Shown: positions 1-6,815, counted from the stretch's first letter. The stretch: 19,108 nucleotides of DNA from a bacterium (GCA_019424865.1 JAHYYS010000052.1:1-19108); one strand, 5' to 3'. Program-made: numbers and translations. The notes: generated by a model not told the origin, from the sequence alone.

Positions 1-77
1 ACAATGATAATCCGAACTACATTATCCAGGTGGGTAATGTGTTCGGATTTATCATATCTATTGAAAATGTGCTTTAG
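1..77 (+). CDS. 3' end of an unidentified gene (partial)
   Basis: An open frame enters from the left edge (first full codon at 3) and ends at TAG 75-77, giving 24 visible residues that end in GFIISIENVL. A good intrinsic terminator begins two bases after the stop, which is the main reason to believe this is a real gene end. The stretch is AT-rich like the lipoprotein gene that follows and unlike most of the window. I cannot name the family from so short a tail. Confidence 0.55.
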   Translation, partial: NDNPNYIIQVGNVFGFIISIENVL

Positions 78-78
78 T

Positions 79-118
79 AAGACAAGGGCAGGGGGTAAAA
101 TTCCTGTCCTTGTCTTTT
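79..118 (+). terminator. Intrinsic terminator of the partial left-edge gene
   Basis: A 14-base arm (79-92) pairs with 103-116 with one G-U wobble around a 10-base loop, and the stem runs into TTTT (115-118). It sits directly after the stop at 77, so it most likely ends transcription of the partial gene. The arms are nearly symmetrical, so some activity on the other strand is possible. Confidence 0.8.
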
Positions 119-143
119 CCTGCCGTATATGTTAGTATTCATA

Positions 144-173
144 TTGTAGTTTCGGCTATTTTGATTATATAAA
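144..173 (+). promoter_or_regulatory. Candidate promoter of the lipoprotein gene
   Basis: TTGTAG at 144-149 is followed by an AT-rich -10 region, read either as TATATA at 166-171 (16-base spacer) or TATAAA at 168-173 (18-base spacer). It lies between the upstream terminator and the lipoprotein start. The -35 is imperfect. Confidence 0.45.
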
Positions 174-234
174 AAGGAACCTGGGGAAATTTTTTGCGTC
201 TAATATAACAAAATCAATTTGGGGAGGGATTACA

Positions 235-804
235 TTGAAAAGCATAAAAATATCAGTTCTTTTATTAGCATTCCTGTTGACATTAGTCGGCTGTCAAAAT
301 CCACAAAATCAAGAACAAATTGAAACGGATAAAACAGACGCAACTGCAACAACTCAAATTGAAACAGAAACAACAGAAAACGACTTCACCTTAAAACTCT
401 ATACGGATAATAGTGTATATAGTACGGATGAGGCCATTAAAATTTGGGCAACTCTGGAATATGTAGGTGACGAAAATTCTATTACTATTTGGCATGGTGA
501 CCCATATATTGTTTTTTCGATTACGGATGGTGCAGACTTCTATATAAGTGATTTTATCCATGATATTTTGACGAGTACCGTATTGGAAAAAGGAGAGCAG
601 TATCGCTTTGATTATGTGAAATCTGGAGGTTGGGATACAGAAGGCCCAGATGCTGATTTTTGGGAGAACTTTTTTCAAGAAGAAGAATTGAAACTACCAG
701 CCGGGACTTACACAATTTCAGTGGACGGCGAATTTTATCTGTCAGAGGATATATTATCCGCTGAGAAAGGCCCTTCTTGTGAATTACAAATTACAGTTCA
801 ATGA
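235..804 (+). CDS. Lipoprotein of unknown function
   Basis: A 189-residue protein begins with a TTG codon, supported by the purine-rich GGGGAGGG at 221-228. The N-terminus is a classic lipoprotein signal peptide: basic MKSIK, a hydrophobic core (about residues 6-17) and lipobox LVGC with the lipidated cysteine at residue 20. A linker rich in Gln, Thr and Glu (about residues 21-50) follows, as is common in surface-tethered lipoproteins. The rest (about 50-189) alternates short hydrophobic stretches and ends with a pattern typical of a beta-sandwich strand (LPAGTYTISVDGEFYLS, then a final strand LQITVQ). An immunoglobulin-like fold is plausible, by inference only. Its AT-rich codon use contrasts with the GC-rich genes downstream and suggests horizontal acquisition. 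I do not recognise the family. Confidence 0.85.
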   Translation: MKSIKISVLLLAFLLTLVGCQNPQNQEQIETDKTDATATTQIETETTENDFTLKLYTDNSVYSTDEAIKIWATLEYVGDENSITIWHGDPYIVFSITDGADFYISDFIHDILTSTVLEKGEQYRFDYVKSGGWDTEGPDADFWENFFQEEELKLPAGTYTISVDGEFYLSEDILSAEKGPSCELQITVQ

Positions 805-815
805 TCATGAACAGC

Positions 816-849
816 AAGGCGGGAGCATCGCTTTAGATGCCCCCGCCTT
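816..849 (+). terminator. Strong hairpin after the lipoprotein gene
   Basis: Arms 816-829 and 836-849 pair over 14 bases with a single mismatch and a six-base loop. The hairpin lies 11 bases after the lipoprotein stop. The following sequence is only moderately T-rich (GTTTTAC about 15 bases on), and the opposite strand has no U-run, so it fits best as a weak or processed terminator for the plus-strand gene. It also lies just past the end of the convergent minus-strand small gene. Confidence 0.6.
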
Positions 850-854
850 GTGCG

Positions 855-1031
855 TTAATCCTGTTTTACTTTGTCTTTTTCCTGTTGTGCTTTCCACTTT
901 GCAAACTCCCGCCGCCCTTCCTCGCTCTCGAAAAAGGCTTGTATCTTCGGGAGCAGGATACGGGCCAGGGCGTCCACTTCATGGACAGGTATCCCGGTGC
1001 CGTAGTCGTTGACCTTCTTTTTCCTTGCCAT
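855..1031 (-). CDS. Small conserved-looking hypothetical protein, likely mobile-element cargo
   Basis: A 58-residue protein starts at the ATG at 1029-1031 (MARKKKVNDYGTGIPVHEVD). The frame stays open to 1190, but this internal Met has a G-rich site (GGGGGCGG) just upstream, and the DNA above it encodes a different protein tail in another frame. The protein is highly charged: a basic N-terminus, a middle that could form a helix (ALARILLPKIQAFFESEEG) and a Lys/Gln/Glu-rich end. It has no membrane segment. Proteins of this look occur in integrative elements of gut Clostridia, from memory and not verified here. It follows a truncated gene tail by 17 bases on the same strand, so both are probably remnants of one element. 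Function unknown. Confidence 0.6.
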   Translation of the reverse strand: MARKKKVNDYGTGIPVHEVDALARILLPKIQAFFESEEGRREFAKWKAQQEKDKVKQD

Positions 1032-1048
1032 AGGAACCGCCCCCAGTC

Positions 1049-1186
1049 TTAGAGCCGTCCCTCGTCGAACAGGTAGCCCTGGAACACCGTCCCATCCTGG
1101 AGGATAAAACGGCCCCTTGCGTCTTTGGGTATCTGGTCGTCGGCGCTGTTGTTGACTATGTTTATACGGGACCAGAGAAACACCTT
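1049..1186 (-). pseudogene. C-terminal remnant of a truncated gene
   Basis: Reading the minus strand in a frame different from the overlapping small ORF gives 45 residues without a start codon, ending in DGTVFQGYLFDEGRL and TAA (1049-1051). Upstream in this frame there is a TGA at 1187-1189, so only the tail survives. The residue composition (balanced charged and hydrophobic residues, a glycine-aromatic pattern) looks like real protein rather than a random frame. The next gene, a DUF1266 protein, ends 22 bases away on the same strand, so a deletion or insertion junction probably lies at about 1187-1208. I cannot name the parent family. Confidence 0.45.
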
Positions 1187-1208
1187 TCACCCAAAGTCCT
1201 ATAAATCT

Positions 1209-2399
1209 TCAAACTGTTGATACTGTAAAGCCGATTTTTCTCTGTGCCGGCCAGGGACACTCGCGCCATTGTCCCTCGTCTTGCCCTGCTGTTCCGGTCA
1301 ACAGATCTGCGGCGGCATCTGCCAGACAGCCCAGGTAGCTTCCGGCAGTTCCATCACCGCACAGCAATTTCCACATCAGGCCGCCAAACAGGTAGGACTG
1401 GGCAAATTCGCGCCAGCTGTGCAGCTCTTTCACAACCTTTTGGGAGAGCTCCCAAAGGATACCGACCGCCTCGCTTTCCGTGATCCAGCCTAAATAGCAT
1501 CCCCAGCGGGTCAGCATCGCCGCCCGGCCAACATCCCATCCGGCCATAAAGCCGGGGGCATATTGGCTTTTATACCGCTGTGCAAACCTCCAGGCCCGTC
1601 TGGCGGATTCACGGTCATCCTCGTCCATGGTTTCGTCCAGCAGTTCCTCCGGCGAAGACGCCTCGCTGTAAAGCTGATACCGCAGGATATAGCCCTCCTG
1701 CGTCAAATATCGAATCATATCCAGCAGATCACTGCGGCCATGGATCCCCCAGGAGCTGCGTACCAGGGATGCAACCTTCTGTTCCATGACAGGGATACGC
1801 TCCTCCACATCCATGCCGTGCAGATCGTGGTCGTTCAGCGTCGATACAATCCCAGACAGCAGGATGCCGAAGCGCTCCCATTTTGCGTCATGTTTTTGGT
1901 ACGGGATCGGCTCCGGCTCGGGCATGGCCTCAAGCCGGGCCATTGTCTCTTCCAGGGTTGTATAGAGACTTTCTTCCAGCTCCAAGTCAAACGTGCGTGC
2001 TTCCTCTTCGCCGGCGTCCTCCATCTCCAGCATCTCCAATGCCGCCGCGAGAACGCCCACATCTTCGCCAAACATCTGCTCCATGATGTTTTCTGTGGCA
2101 GCTGCAGCTGCCGCGTCGATCTGCTCCTGGACCATTTTTTGCAGCTGTTCCTCGTTGACGGCCATCTGCGCCATACTGTCAGCCCCAAATATCTGGCCGA
2201 GAATTTGGACCTGCCGCTCCGTGTTGGCGTTGATCTGTGCCTCTGCCTCAGCGGCAGAAACGGAGTCCTCTTTTTCCGCGCCGGGGACCTGGATTTTCTG
2301 GACCAGCTCCTCGCTTTTTTCAAAGGTCTTCTTCATGCTGTCAGCGGCTCGTTCGCTGGCTTGCTGCGCCCGTTTTTGAATCTCGTTGAGATCAAGCAT
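1209..2399 (-). CDS. Coiled-coil protein with C-terminal DUF1266 domain
   Basis: I place the start at the ATG at 2397-2399 (MLDLNEIQKRAQ, 396 residues), because AGGAGG at 2409-2414 lies nine bases upstream; an in-frame ATG at 2415-2417 would put that site inside the gene. Roughly residues 1-120 are rich in Ala, Glu, Gln and Lys and should form coiled coil. Residues 120-180 are very acidic. The C-terminal part (about 180-385) matches the DUF1266 (YbeU/YbeR-like) pattern: WGIHGRSDLLDMIRYL, GWDVGRAAMLTRWG, then SWREFAQSYLFGG and a final Trp-Pro-Trp-like element (ECPWPA). The biochemical role of DUF1266 is not known to me. The gene overlaps the upstream 60-residue membrane protein by eight bases, so the two are probably translationally coupled as the end of a three-gene operon. 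No signal peptide is seen. Confidence 0.8.
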   Translation of the reverse strand: MLDLNEIQKRAQQASERAADSMKKTFEKSEELVQKIQVPGAEKEDSVSAAEAEAQINANTERQVQILGQIFGADSMAQMAVNEEQLQKMVQEQIDAAAAAATENIMEQMFGEDVGVLAAALEMLEMEDAGEEEARTFDLELEESLYTTLEETMARLEAMPEPEPIPYQKHDAKWERFGILLSGIVSTLNDHDLHGMDVEERIPVMEQKVASLVRSSWGIHGRSDLLDMIRYLTQEGYILRYQLYSEASSPEELLDETMDEDDRESARRAWRFAQRYKSQYAPGFMAGWDVGRAAMLTRWGCYLGWITESEAVGILWELSQKVVKELHSWREFAQSYLFGGLMWKLLCGDGTAGSYLGCLADAAADLLTGTAGQDEGQWRECPWPAQRKIGFTVSTV

Positions 2400-2574
2400 T
2401 TTTTCCGTCCTCCTCATCCTGGGGAAGCGTATGCCATGCCGGGGGTTCTTTGCGGCGTGTAAACAGCTTTTTGATCTGCCCTAAGATTGCTTCAATCAAA
2501 TGAAACCACAGATTGCCAAAGATCAATACCGCCGCAAGGAACAGCAGGAATGCTCCGATTTCTCCAAAAGGCAT
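2392..2574 (-). CDS. Small single-pass membrane protein
   Basis: A 60-residue protein (MPFGEIGAFLLFLAAVLIFG) with one hydrophobic helix at about residues 5-32, then a basic stretch (KKLFTRRK) and an acidic tail (QDEEDGKN). By the positive-inside rule the C-terminus should be cytoplasmic. The start has GAGGT a few bases upstream, the gene begins eight bases after the 161-residue gene and overlaps the DUF1266 gene by eight bases. This packing argues for a real gene and for joint function, perhaps as a membrane anchor for its neighbours (inference). No known family recognised. Confidence 0.75.
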   Translation of the reverse strand: MPFGEIGAFLLFLAAVLIFGNLWFHLIEAILGQIKKLFTRRKEPPAWHTLPQDEEDGKNA

Positions 2575-2582
2575 TTTCTACC

Positions 2583-3068
2583 TCACTTTGTTGCAAATTT
2601 TTTCATAAAGAAGTCGGTAAAAGCGGCCAGCTCCTCATCCTGTGACACATAGACATACAGCTTTTCGTCTTCCAGCCAGTCATAGGCATTGATGCCGATA
2701 TACCCTTTTTTGTCCGGGTAAATGATAAATGCTTCGGTGGGGTACTTGTTGCGGTAGGCTTTCAGAATTTCAGCGCGGCGATAGTAGGTCGGATCACCGC
2801 AGCCGGAGAGATCAGGCACCGTAGGAACGACCACAATCGTTTGACTGGCCTCGTTCCAGCCGACAATCAGATTTCCGATTTTCGTCTTGCTGCCGTGGAC
2901 GAACCCGTAGTTGAACCGGCTCACATCCTCGGTATAGCCGAAAATCAGCCTGTAATTGTCCCCGTCTTCCACGACCTGGTTAAACAGCGCCCGCATTTTC
3001 TTCGCATTTGCGTTGCTCTTTTCCATGTCGATCTCCGGCCCCTTGAACAACTTGCTGAACAGTCCCAT
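2583..3068 (-). CDS. Hypothetical 161-residue cytoplasmic protein, first gene of the DUF1266 operon
   Basis: The start codon (3066-3068) has a near-perfect AAGGAGG upstream, so expression is likely good. The N-terminus MGLFSKLFKGPE is a short amphipathic segment of the kind that can attach to membrane surfaces. The rest is a compact alpha/beta protein with several predicted strands (YRLIFGYTED, IGNLIVGWNE, TIVVVPTVPD) and a charged C-terminal helix (LAAFTDFFMKKFATK). No catalytic motif, signal peptide or membrane helix is seen. It leads the operon with the small membrane protein and the DUF1266 protein. I do not recognise the family; a domain of the PH or profilin type is conceivable but unsupported. 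Confidence 0.8.
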   Translation of the reverse strand: MGLFSKLFKGPEIDMEKSNANAKKMRALFNQVVEDGDNYRLIFGYTEDVSRFNYGFVHGSKTKIGNLIVGWNEASQTIVVVPTVPDLSGCGDPTYYRRAEILKAYRNKYPTEAFIIYPDKKGYIGINAYDWLEDEKLYVYVSQDEELAAFTDFFMKKFATK

Positions 3069-3367
3069 GATGGTTTCCTCCTTAAATGTTTCGTTGTTTT
3101 TATTATGAAGCTGTATCGGGCAGTCCCCACAGCATCATAAATTTCCTGAGTGTGCAGTTCGCTCTCTATGTAGGCGCACTAAAATCGTTCCGGCATTTCA
3201 GCGGTGGAGTTTTTCAAATCCTTATCGCATGTTCTCCCTGCTGCGTTTGCTGTGGCCATCTAAAATAAGAATGATTTTATGAATTTGTTTTTATTTTGTT
3301 TGAAATGAAATCCGTCTGAATAGAACGCCGAAACATAATATCCGGACGGATTTGTATTTTCTCCCCC
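3069..3367. other. Intergenic region between tetR-like gene and DUF1266 operon, with an inverted repeat
   Basis: No convincing gene is present; short open frames here lack ribosome sites. An inverted repeat at 3308-3316 / 3345-3353 (nine perfect pairs, two more with a wobble, 26-28 base loop) lies just beyond the stop of the TetR gene and could be its terminator, although the U-run on the minus strand is poor. The region must contain the promoter of the leftward operon unless that is read through from the TetR gene. I could not find a good -35/-10 pair on the minus strand. Confidence 0.45.
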
Positions 3368-3988
3368 TCAAGGCGCGGAGTCTGTTTTCAATTTCTCCAG
3401 GGCATCCACAATCGCATTCAGCTGGAAATCCACTGTTTCATCCGCGGCTTCCGGGACAAACAGGGGAAGGGTATTGGGGATGGCTCTGCGCACCACCATC
3501 GCGGTCAGACTTAAATTCGTGAAGAGGTTGATCCTCGCGGTATCTGCCTTGATGCCGAAATTTTCTAAAATTTCTCCGAAAAGGCGGCGCTGCTTTTGGC
3601 GGAACACTTGATAGCTCTCCTTTGACAGGCGCTTGAAAATCAGCTGCTGTTCTTCAATGGTTAACACCGCAATTCCATTTTCCTCGCCATAGCAGCAGGA
3701 ATGGAGGAATTGCTTCACGGCGTCACGCCAGCTTAACGCAGGGTCTGCCATCAGTGTCTGTGCATATTGGATGATTTTAGGCTGCTGAAGGTAAAGGGTT
3801 TCAACGATCAAATCTTCTTTTGTTGAGAAAAAAGAATAGAAGAACGTCCGGGAAATTCCGACTTTTTTATATACCTGCTCCACCGTTGTGTGCTGTATGC
3901 CCTGCTTTGCCATCAGTTCAAGCCCAACTGCAGCAAGCTGCGTCCGGATGCGCTCCCGATCCGCATCCGAATAAGCTACCTTCGGCAC
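3368..3988 (-). CDS. TetR-family transcriptional regulator
   Basis: A protein of about 206 residues with an N-terminal TetR-type DNA-binding domain: a helix (RIRTQLAAVGLELMAKQG), then the helix-turn-helix TTVEQVYKKVGISRTFFYSF and the characteristic closing FSTKEDLI. The C-terminal helical ligand/dimer domain has no signature that names an effector. I choose the GTG at 3986-3988 because AAGGGGGTGA lies about eight bases upstream; the longer TTG start at 4006 would place that site inside the gene. A strong promoter is visible upstream, with a small inverted repeat just after it that could be an autoregulatory operator. The usual partner (an efflux pump or enzyme gene) is not adjacent; the nearest same-strand target is the DUF1266 operon about 300 bases downstream. 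Confidence 0.85.
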   Translation of the reverse strand: MPKVAYSDADRERIRTQLAAVGLELMAKQGIQHTTVEQVYKKVGISRTFFYSFFSTKEDLIVETLYLQQPKIIQYAQTLMADPALSWRDAVKQFLHSCCYGEENGIAVLTIEEQQLIFKRLSKESYQVFRQKQRRLFGEILENFGIKADTARINLFTNLSLTAMVVRRAIPNTLPLFVPEAADETVDFQLNAIVDALEKLKTDSAP

Positions 3989-4014
3989 GCCGTCACCCCC
4001 TTGCAAAATAAAGA

Positions 4015-4030
4015 CAAATCTTGCGATTTG
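4015..4030. promoter_or_regulatory. Inverted repeat downstream of the tetR promoter, candidate operator
   Basis: CAAATC (4015-4020) and GATTTG (4025-4030) form six-base arms around TTGC. It lies between the -10 box and the RBS of the TetR gene, where a self-binding repressor would block transcription. In the minus-strand RNA it would also be a GNRA-loop hairpin followed by a U-rich stretch. The operator reading is favoured by the TetR gene, but the arms are short. Confidence 0.4.
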
Positions 4031-4040
4031 ATTTTATTTT

Positions 4041-4069
4041 ATCATACCACATCCAGTGAAATAATACAA
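4041..4069 (-). promoter_or_regulatory. Promoter of the tetR-like gene
   Basis: On the minus strand TTGTAT (4064-4069) and TATGAT (4041-4046) are separated by exactly 17 bases. The surroundings are AT-rich. Transcription would start near 4034 and give a leader of about 45 bases before the GTG start. Confidence 0.65.
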
Positions 4070-4485
4070 GGGGGAAACACGAACGACCCGGCATACTCCC
4101 TTGCACTTTTTTGCAGAATGTCAGGTTCGTCAAACAAATTGGACAGAGAGCCCAAGGGGCGGAAGGACGATTCAGGGGGGGCAGGGGATTGCGGGAACGG
4201 AGCCCCTTGCCCAGATACCCTGGGCGGCGGCAGTCTCAAACAGGGCAGGGAAATCCCGCCCGCTGCCGGAAAAGGGCTGGCAGCTTCAAAGCCGGTATCC
4301 GCCCGGATGCGCTCCGCTCGGATGCCCGGCGGGCATACCGCTTGTTCAGCCTTTTCGGAAATCGGCGGAGAGAAGCAGGAGGACTGTCCCAGGCAGGCCG
4401 CCAGGAAGCACAGCCGGGTGAATCCGTCCACGGCAGCATAGTTGCCGTCCTGCAGTGCGGCCTTTCTTCCAGTCCCACGATTTCC
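4070..4485. other. GC-rich stretch of about 415 bases without a supported gene
   Basis: Both strands are open in several frames here, but this follows from base composition. The candidate products are Pro/Ser/Arg/Gly-rich without a recognisable domain, and none has a good ribosome site. One notable structure is an imperfect hairpin at about 4293-4340: six pairs (CGGTAT/ATACCG), a two-base bulge, then CCGCC/GGCGG. Its loop side carries a repeated CGGATGC (4304-4310 and 4319-4325). I see no tRNA or known RNA motif. It could be a decayed gene. Confidence 0.4.
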
Positions 4486-4514
4486 TTGACGCTGTATCAA
4501 TTTTGTACTATAAT
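4486..4514 (+). promoter_or_regulatory. Strong sigma-A-type promoter of the secreted protein gene
   Basis: TTGACG (4486-4491), a 17-base spacer and a consensus TATAAT (4509-4514). It sits about 100 bases before the start of the secreted protein gene and may also feed trkA-trkH, since no strong terminator separates them. The leader between 4521 and 4596 is T-rich and may form a short weak hairpin. Confidence 0.8.
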
Positions 4515-4611
4515 GTCCTTAAATAATTCGCTTTTCTGTTGCAGCTTGCAGGGGACAGCTCCTTTTCCCTTGGTTGCTTTTTCATTTTCTTACCCCAGGA
4601 GGTGTCTGCCC

Positions 4612-5304
4612 TTGAAGCGTCTTCTCTGGTTTTCCTGCTTTCTCTGTCTGGCTCTGGGCCTGCTGGTCGGCACATTTCTTCCCGTACCCTGGGATCAGGA
4701 CCCGGCCCCGGCGGCCAGCCATGCTTTTGCCGCGGCAGGTTCCCTCCAGCAGGGCAGCGGTTCTTCATCCAGCAGCCCTGATCCGGCGCTGGATCCCAAC
4801 GACAATGTTTTGCTGTTCAGCACTGCATGTGCGGTAAACCGCGCCTTGAAGGAGCGCCATTATGATGTTGTGGCCTCTTATGTTCATCCTGATAGGGGCG
4901 TTACCTTTACCCCTTACTCCACTGTGGATTTTGAGACGGATTTAAACTTCAACGCCGATCAGGTCCGGAATCTGGAACAGGATGAGACAATTTATGCCTG
5001 GGGCATCACAGATGGCCGCGGGTCTCTTATCGAGATGACCATGTCCCAGTATTTCAGCCAATATGTCTATAATACCGACTATACGCAGGCCTCCATGATT
5101 GGCATCGATCAGATCATGATCAGCGGAAATGCGCTGGAAAATGTGAGTGATGCCTATCCTGGCTGCCGTTTTGTGGACTTTTCCATCCCAGGACTGGATG
5201 CCGCCAACGGCGGGATGGACTGGTGTTCTCTCAGGCTGGTCTTCGAGCCCGGCGATACCCAGTGGCTGCTGGTCGGCATAATCCATGGGCAATGGACAAT
5301 TTAA
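4612..5304 (+). CDS. Secreted or membrane-anchored protein of unknown function
   Basis: I choose the TTG at 4612-4614 (230 residues) because AGGAGGTG at 4597-4604 lies at ideal spacing and the codons further upstream are in the promoter and in gene-free DNA. Residues 1-24 (KRLLWFSCFLCLALGLLVG) form a signal sequence or N-terminal anchor without a lipobox. A Ser/Gly/Pro/Ala linker (about 25-62) leads to a globular extracellular domain (about 63-230) with Asp, Tyr and Trp-rich segments (YASYVHPDRG-like and TIYAWGITDGRG) and a conserved-looking end, GMDWCSLRLVFE then WLLVGIIHGQWTI. I recall similar endings in uncharacterised envelope proteins of Clostridia, but cannot name a function. The downstream neighbours are K+ uptake genes, which may or may not be functionally linked. 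Confidence 0.82.
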   Translation: MKRLLWFSCFLCLALGLLVGTFLPVPWDQDPAPAASHAFAAAGSLQQGSGSSSSSPDPALDPNDNVLLFSTACAVNRALKERHYDVVASYVHPDRGVTFTPYSTVDFETDLNFNADQVRNLEQDETIYAWGITDGRGSLIEMTMSQYFSQYVYNTDYTQASMIGIDQIMISGNALENVSDAYPGCRFVDFSIPGLDAANGGMDWCSLRLVFEPGDTQWLLVGIIHGQWTI

Positions 5305-5363
5305 CATGGTTTTCGCGGATACGCTCTGTCCAAGCATGCGGCTTGACAGGGCGTCTTTCTGCC

Positions 5364-5382
5364 TTTCTTTCCGTGAAAGAAA
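5364..5382. other. Short hairpin in the leader between the secreted protein gene and trkA
   Basis: TTTCTTTC (5364-5371) pairs with GAAAGAAA (5375-5382) over eight bases with a three-base loop, followed by a GGCC...GGCC pair (5386-5401) just ahead of the trkA ribosome site. A TTGACA at 5343-5348 has no acceptable -10 at 16-18 bases. There is no U-run, so this is not a convincing terminator; it may affect trkA translation or be incidental. Confidence 0.3.
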
Positions 5383-5420
5383 AAGGGCCTGCAATTCGGC
5401 CGAAAGGATGGATGTTTTAG

Positions 5421-6815
5421 ATGGACATTATTATTGTAGGAAATGGAAAGGTGGGCTTCTCTCTGGCTGAACAGCTGGTGCGGGAGGATCACAACGTCAC
5501 GGTGGTGGACACGCGGGAGGACTCCCTGCGCCGGGCCGCCGATCAGCTGGATGTGATGACCATTCACGGCAACGGCGTCTCCATCTCCTGCCTGAAGGAT
5601 GCCGGTGCCGCCGATGCCGATTTGCTGCTAGCCTGCACCGACTCGGATGAGATGAACATGATCTGCTGTCTGACCGCCAAGAACATGGGCGCAAAGTACA
5701 CCATCGCCCGCATCCGGAACCCGGAGTACCACACCAGCCTGCCTGCGCTGAAGAAAAACCTGAAGATCGACATGGTCATCAATCCTGAAAGCGCAACGGC
5801 CGTGGAGATCTCCCGCCTGCTCCGCTTCCCCCCTGCGGCGGATATTGAGACTTTCTGCCGGGGCCGGGTGGAACTGATGGGCTTCCGCCTGCAGGAGGGC
5901 GATTTTCTGGTTGGCACTCCCCTGCGGGATCTGTCCAGCCATGTCAAAAAGCTCTCCCTGCTCTTCTGCGCCGCCGACCGGAACGGCGAGGTCTCCATTC
6001 CCAACGGCTCCTTTGTGCCCAAGGTGGGAGACAAGCTGTACATGATTGGCCGCCCCAACAGCCTGGACCAGTTTTTCCGTCTGCTGGGCCGGTACGCCCC
6101 CAAGGTAAAGCGTGCCTTTCTCGTGGGCGGGGGCAAGATCTCCCTTTATCTGGCCGCCATACTGCAAAAGAGCAATATTCATCTGAAAATCATTGAGCAG
6201 GATATGGATCGCTGCCGCCTGATCAGCGAACAATTTCCCCGGGCCGTGGTAGTCCACGGGGACGGCACCGAGCAGGAGCTGCTTGCCTCTGAACGGCTGG
6301 AGGACTTTGACGCTTTCATCTCCCTGACCGACCGTGACGAGGAAAATCTGGTCATCTCCCTGTATGCCATGCAGCTGGGGCTGAAAAAGGTCATCACCAA
6401 ATGCAACCGGCAGAATTACGCAGGCATCGCCCGAACCGTGGGGCTGGACAGTGTGGTATCCCCCAAGTTTATTACCGCCTCTCAGATCTCCCATGTGGTG
6501 CGCGGCATTCAGAATTCTCAGGGCAGCGTAATGAACTCCCTCTACCGCATCGCGGACGGCGCCGCAGAGGCCATGGAGTTTTCTGTCGGTCCCACGACCC
6601 GCTGTCTGGGAGTGCCGCTGAAGGATCTGCGTCTGCGGCCGGGGATTCTGATTGCTGTTATTGTCCGGGGAATGCAGATTATCATCCCGGAGGGGGCCTC
6701 CACCATAGAAAATGGTGATTCTGTCATTTTAATCTCCCGCAACAGTGGGATCCTTGATCTGAACGACATCTATCAGGACGCGGCTGCTGGCGAGAATGGG
6801 GGCAGGAAGGCATGA
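5421..6815 (+). CDS. trkA: Trk potassium uptake system, cytoplasmic NAD-binding subunit TrkA
   Basis: A 464-residue peripheral membrane protein that gates the TrkH channel in response to nucleotide binding. It has the full tandem architecture RCK_N - RCK_C - RCK_N - RCK_C. The first Rossmann motif is GNGKVG (residues 7-12) with an acidic strand end (VTVVDTRED), and the second is FLVGGGKIS at about residue 234 with LKIIEQDMDRC. The first C-terminal regulatory domain (about 150-225) contains VGTPLRDLSS, the second (about 380-450) RCLGVPLKDLRLRPG. The length matches classical TrkA (about 450-460), unlike single-RCK KtrA/C. The ribosome site is weak (AAAGGATGG upstream). The stop overlaps the trkH start in an ATGA-type arrangement, so the subunits are translationally coupled. 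Confidence 0.95.
   Translation: MDIIIVGNGKVGFSLAEQLVREDHNVTVVDTREDSLRRAADQLDVMTIHGNGVSISCLKDAGAADADLLLACTDSDEMNMICCLTAKNMGAKYTIARIRNPEYHTSLPALKKNLKIDMVINPESATAVEISRLLRFPPAADIETFCRGRVELMGFRLQEGDFLVGTPLRDLSSHVKKLSLLFCAADRNGEVSIPNGSFVPKVGDKLYMIGRPNSLDQFFRLLGRYAPKVKRAFLVGGGKISLYLAAILQKSNIHLKIIEQDMDRCRLISEQFPRAVVVHGDGTEQELLASERLEDFDAFISLTDRDEENLVISLYAMQLGLKKVITKCNRQNYAGIARTVGLDSVVSPKFITASQISHVVRGIQNSQGSVMNSLYRIADGAAEAMEFSVGPTTRCLGVPLKDLRLRPGILIAVIVRGMQIIIPEGASTIENGDSVILISRNSGILDLNDIYQDAAAGENGGRKA

Noticed and set aside
1563..2462. 299-residue open frame antisense to the DUF1266 gene
   Set aside because: Composition-driven shadow; the minus-strand reading has coupled starts, a proper RBS and a DUF1266 match.
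4281..4345. Possible CRISPR-like or tandem repeat from the repeated CGGATGC
   Set aside because: Only two copies of seven bases, explained by a local hairpin; no array, no cas genes in the window.
4042..4500. 152-residue minus-strand frame in the gene-free stretch
   Set aside because: No ribosome site, starts inside the opposite promoter region and overlaps the tetR promoter; Pro/Ser/Cys-rich product without family resemblance.
4111..4611. N-terminal extension of the secreted-protein frame
   Set aside because: It would begin upstream of the TTGACG-N17-TATAAT promoter and lacks an RBS; the TTG at 4612 has an ideal RBS and starts a signal sequence.
5343..5371. Promoter starting with TTGACA ahead of trkA
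   Set aside because: Perfect -35 hexamer but no acceptable -10 at 16-18 bases.
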